Shown one piece after another: positions 62,415 to 64,000 of a stretch of 64,000 nt of DNA; the stretch's first letter is position 1, and each line of letters begins with the position of its first letter. The stretch comes from Alistipes sp. Lineage in GTDB: Bacteria; Bacteroidota; Bacteroidia; Bacteroidales; Rikenellaceae. The translations under genes were made by a program, and so were the position numbers. Location of the stretch: positions 1-64,000 of the forward strand of contig JAFYRX010000033.1 in NCBI GenBank assembly GCA_017546725.1, read 5' to 3'. The notes beneath the pieces were generated by a model that had not been told where the DNA came from, made no database searches, and saw only the letters and a list, made by a program, of their open reading frames with translations.

Positions 62415-62705
62415 CTACTTTATAATTACTACATTGACCAACCTAACGCCTGAAACACGGTTAATCTCCGCAGCCAATGCCTCACGGCGGTTGAACAATT
62501 CAGCACGCACGACACTCGATGTAATGTGCGCATATAAGACGTGATTTTCCAATCTAAGCGAGGAGGTTAATGATGCTACGCGCTCTCCAACAACCTCACG
62601 CCAAGTATCGGGCAAACGTCCCTCTGCAACCTTGGCAGCGACATACGGACGAGAGAAGAATTCATTCAACACGTCACCTATATGCAATGTCTCGGTCCTT
62701 CTCAT
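62415..62705 (-). CDS. DUF721 (DciA-like) protein
   Basis: This 96-residue basic protein has the DUF721 core: MRRTETLHIGDVLNEFFSRPYVAAKV, LPDTWREVVGERVASLTSSLRLENHVLYAHITSSVVRAELFNRREALAAEIN, and the W-x-x-V-G motif. DciA members of this family help load the replicative helicase. It overlaps recF by ATGA, an arrangement common in Bacteroidetes, so both work in DNA replication/repair and are co-expressed. Confidence 0.88.
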   Translation of the reverse strand: MRRTETLHIGDVLNEFFSRPYVAAKVAEGRLPDTWREVVGERVASLTSSLRLENHVLYAHITSSVVRAELFNRREALAAEINRVSGVRLVNVVIIK

Positions 62706-63790
62706 AACACAACGTCGCCTCCCTCGACTGAATAAAGATTATACATTGTGCCAGCACGCGAGAGTATATCTTCCAATCGTACTTTATTGCAGTCGGTGAT
62801 ACATATCTGCCCGAAATCCTCGCCTGCTACGAGACCTAATAACCTCTCAACACGCTGCATATCGAGTTTATCGAATAAATCATCCAACAAAAGAATAGGT
62901 TTCTCGCCTACAGTCTCTGCCAAAAGGCGATATTGCGCCAACTTTAGCGCTATAAGAAACGACTTCTGCTGTCCCTGCGAGCCATATTTACGCAACGGAT
63001 AACCTCCAATCTTGAAGGTCACATCATCACGATGAATACCAACTGTCGTGAACTGATTGATAATATCTCGTTCGCGTGAGCGCAACAGCAACTCACCAAG
63101 TGGCATTTGCTCCAACTCCGAGCGATAGGTAATCTCAATCTGCTCCTTATCATCGGACAATACCTTATAATATAATGCCACAAGTGGCTTCATCTTTTCA
63201 ATAATATCACGACGCTGCTCATAGACCGTTTGTCCGTGCTCAGAGAGTTGCATATCGTATATCTGCAACATAGTCTCATCGGAAGATGTCTTCAGGAATT
63301 TATTACGCTCTGCCAACACAGCATTGTAGCGCATCAGCGCCTGCATCGAACGCCTATCCATCTGCGAAAGGAAGGCATTAAGATAACGACGTCGCTCCTC
63401 AGCAGCATCAGTAATAAGTTCTGTATCCTGCGGAGAGACAATCACTACGGGGAAATTGCCGACGTGGTCGGCTATACGCTCATACTCCTTGCCATTGCGT
63501 TTTAGGACCTTGCCTCCTCTGCGTGAAAACGAGCAGTTTACCAACTCCGCACGTCCATCATCCGTTGTGTAAGAGCCCTCGGCAACAAAAAAATCCTCGC
63601 CGTGCATAATGCTCTGACCGTCGGTCATCGTAAAGGCCGACTTCGACATCGAGAGGTAATAAATCGCATCAAGAATATTAGTCTTGCCAGCGCCATTGTC
63701 ACCCACAAAACAATTAACCCCATCGACCAACTCTATCTCGCTTTGTCGAAGGTTCTTGAAGTTAATGAGTAACAATTTTTTCAGTCGCAT
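62702..63790 (-). CDS. recF: DNA replication/repair protein RecF
   Basis: This 362-residue SMC-like ATPase has Walker A in CFVGDNGAGKTNILDAIYYLSMSKS, PVVIVSPQDTELITDAAEERRRYLNAFLSQMD, the ABC signature YGSQGQQKSFLIALKLAQ, and Walker B PILLLDDLFDKLD. It loads RecA at ssDNA gaps with RecO and RecR (recR lies at 50.5 kb). The ATG at 63790 is chosen; the longer frame from 63826 adds residues close to the promoter box TAACTTTG (63836-63829). Confidence 0.95.
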   Translation of the reverse strand: MRLKKLLLINFKNLRQSEIELVDGVNCFVGDNGAGKTNILDAIYYLSMSKSAFTMTDGQSIMHGEDFFVAEGSYTTDDGRAELVNCSFSRRGGKVLKRNGKEYERIADHVGNFPVVIVSPQDTELITDAAEERRRYLNAFLSQMDRRSMQALMRYNAVLAERNKFLKTSSDETMLQIYDMQLSEHGQTVYEQRRDIIEKMKPLVALYYKVLSDDKEQIEITYRSELEQMPLGELLLRSRERDIINQFTTVGIHRDDVTFKIGGYPLRKYGSQGQQKSFLIALKLAQYRLLAETVGEKPILLLDDLFDKLDMQRVERLLGLVAGEDFGQICITDCNKVRLEDILSRAGTMYNLYSVEGGDVVL

Positions 63791-63828
63791 TTGCCAAAAG
63801 TTTTTGATGTTTTCACCGAATAACACTC

Positions 63829-63836
63829 CAAAGTTA
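63829..63836 (-). promoter_or_regulatory. Promoter -7 box of recF
   Basis: Minus-strand TAACTTTG (63836-63829) matches TAnnTTTG, about 38 bases before the recF ATG. Confidence 0.6.
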
Positions 63837-63921
63837 CAATTTTTCGCCGACTTTCTCCCTATTTATCTATATTGATTCACATTTTAATCGCTTGTTTCTG
63901 CGTTTTTTGCATTTTTTATTA

Positions 63922-63930
63922 TATTTTTGC
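63922..63930 (+). promoter_or_regulatory. Promoter -7 box of the last gene
   Basis: TATTTTTGC matches TAnnTTTGC, 43 bases before the ATG at 63974. Confidence 0.6.
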
Positions 63931-63973
63931 ATTTTGAATCAAACGAATATTAACTAAAAAACAATAAAATTTT

Positions 63974-64000
63974 ATGGCAAAAGAGGTATTAACTCCCCAA
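63974..64000 (+). CDS. Start of an unidentified gene
   Basis: Only nine codons are present (MAKEVLTPQ) before the window ends. A good -7 box lies upstream, so the start looks real, but the product cannot be named. Confidence 0.45.

Noticed and set aside
1..64000. tRNA genes, CRISPR arrays, IS transposases, prophage genes
   Set aside because: None could be recognised by eye; no regularly spaced direct repeats and no transposase, integrase or cas-like translations are present.

Overview
The window looks like a chromosome segment of a Bacteroidales bacterium of moderate GC content, possibly a Rikenellaceae/Alistipes-like gut lineage, though I cannot fix the genus. Four signs support this. First, the Bacteroidetes promoter -7 element TAnnTTTG(C) lies upstream of many genes on both strands. 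Second, few genes have a recognisable Shine-Dalgarno sequence. Third, it carries typical Bacteroidetes families: DUF4252, DUF4886, DUF5106, BatD/BatE, a GlpT-GlpD-GlpR locus, a fused GcvP and a uridine-kinase-like protein with a ThrRS-type N-terminus. Fourth, it has a class II (B12-dependent) ribonucleotide reductase. No tRNA, rRNA, CRISPR array, IS element or prophage is visible.

Layout. 1-0.74 kb: the rpsF-rpsR-rplI operon on the minus strand. 0.87-5.6 kb: an LTA-synthase-like membrane sulfatase followed by a complete metal-chelate/cobalamin-type ABC importer. 5.7-7.7 kb: hflX and a solitary tonB-like gene (minus). 8-16.2 kb: rlmN, rsmG, an unknown secreted protein, a ThrRS-like-domain nucleoside kinase, gcvP, a NifX-like protein and an FKBP with a Cys-rich tail. 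16.3-19.4 kb: an unusual module of a protein kinase, a vWA protein and a pseudokinase with WG repeats. 19.4-26.6 kb: trxB, rnz, a SpoU-family methyltransferase, pdxA, two small membrane proteins, thrS and infC. 26.6-31.9 kb: a lipoprotein, a structured RNA that looks like 6S/Bacteroidales-1 RNA, and a small surface-glycan-like set (LuxE-like enzyme, CMP-sugar synthetase-like enzyme, GT2, GT42/DUF115-like protein). 32-39 kb: clpB with a sigma54-like promoter, then the glycerol-3-phosphate locus glpT-glpD with divergent glpR. 39.1-47.6 kb: dnaX with an 11-A slippery run, tyrS, folB, a phosphoesterase, an NSS transporter, ferritin and fumarase. 47.8-51.1 kb: batD, batE and recR. 51.2-57.1 kb: an ECF sigma/anti-sigma-like pair, a beta-barrel-like protein, two DUF4252 proteins, a DUF4886 esterase-like protein and a secreted FAD oxidoreductase. 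57.2-64 kb: a META-domain lipoprotein, ridA, nrdJ, ompA, a DUF721 gene and recF.

Most of the window is housekeeping. The parts most likely to hold undescribed biology are the kinase/vWA/pseudokinase module, the dnaX A11 run placed exactly where a short gamma subunit would end, the sigma54-like clpB promoter with upstream tandem repeats, the 6S-like RNA, a small element with 14-bp inverted ends, and a family of near-identical terminator hairpins. All family assignments come from reading the translations by eye; no database search was run.
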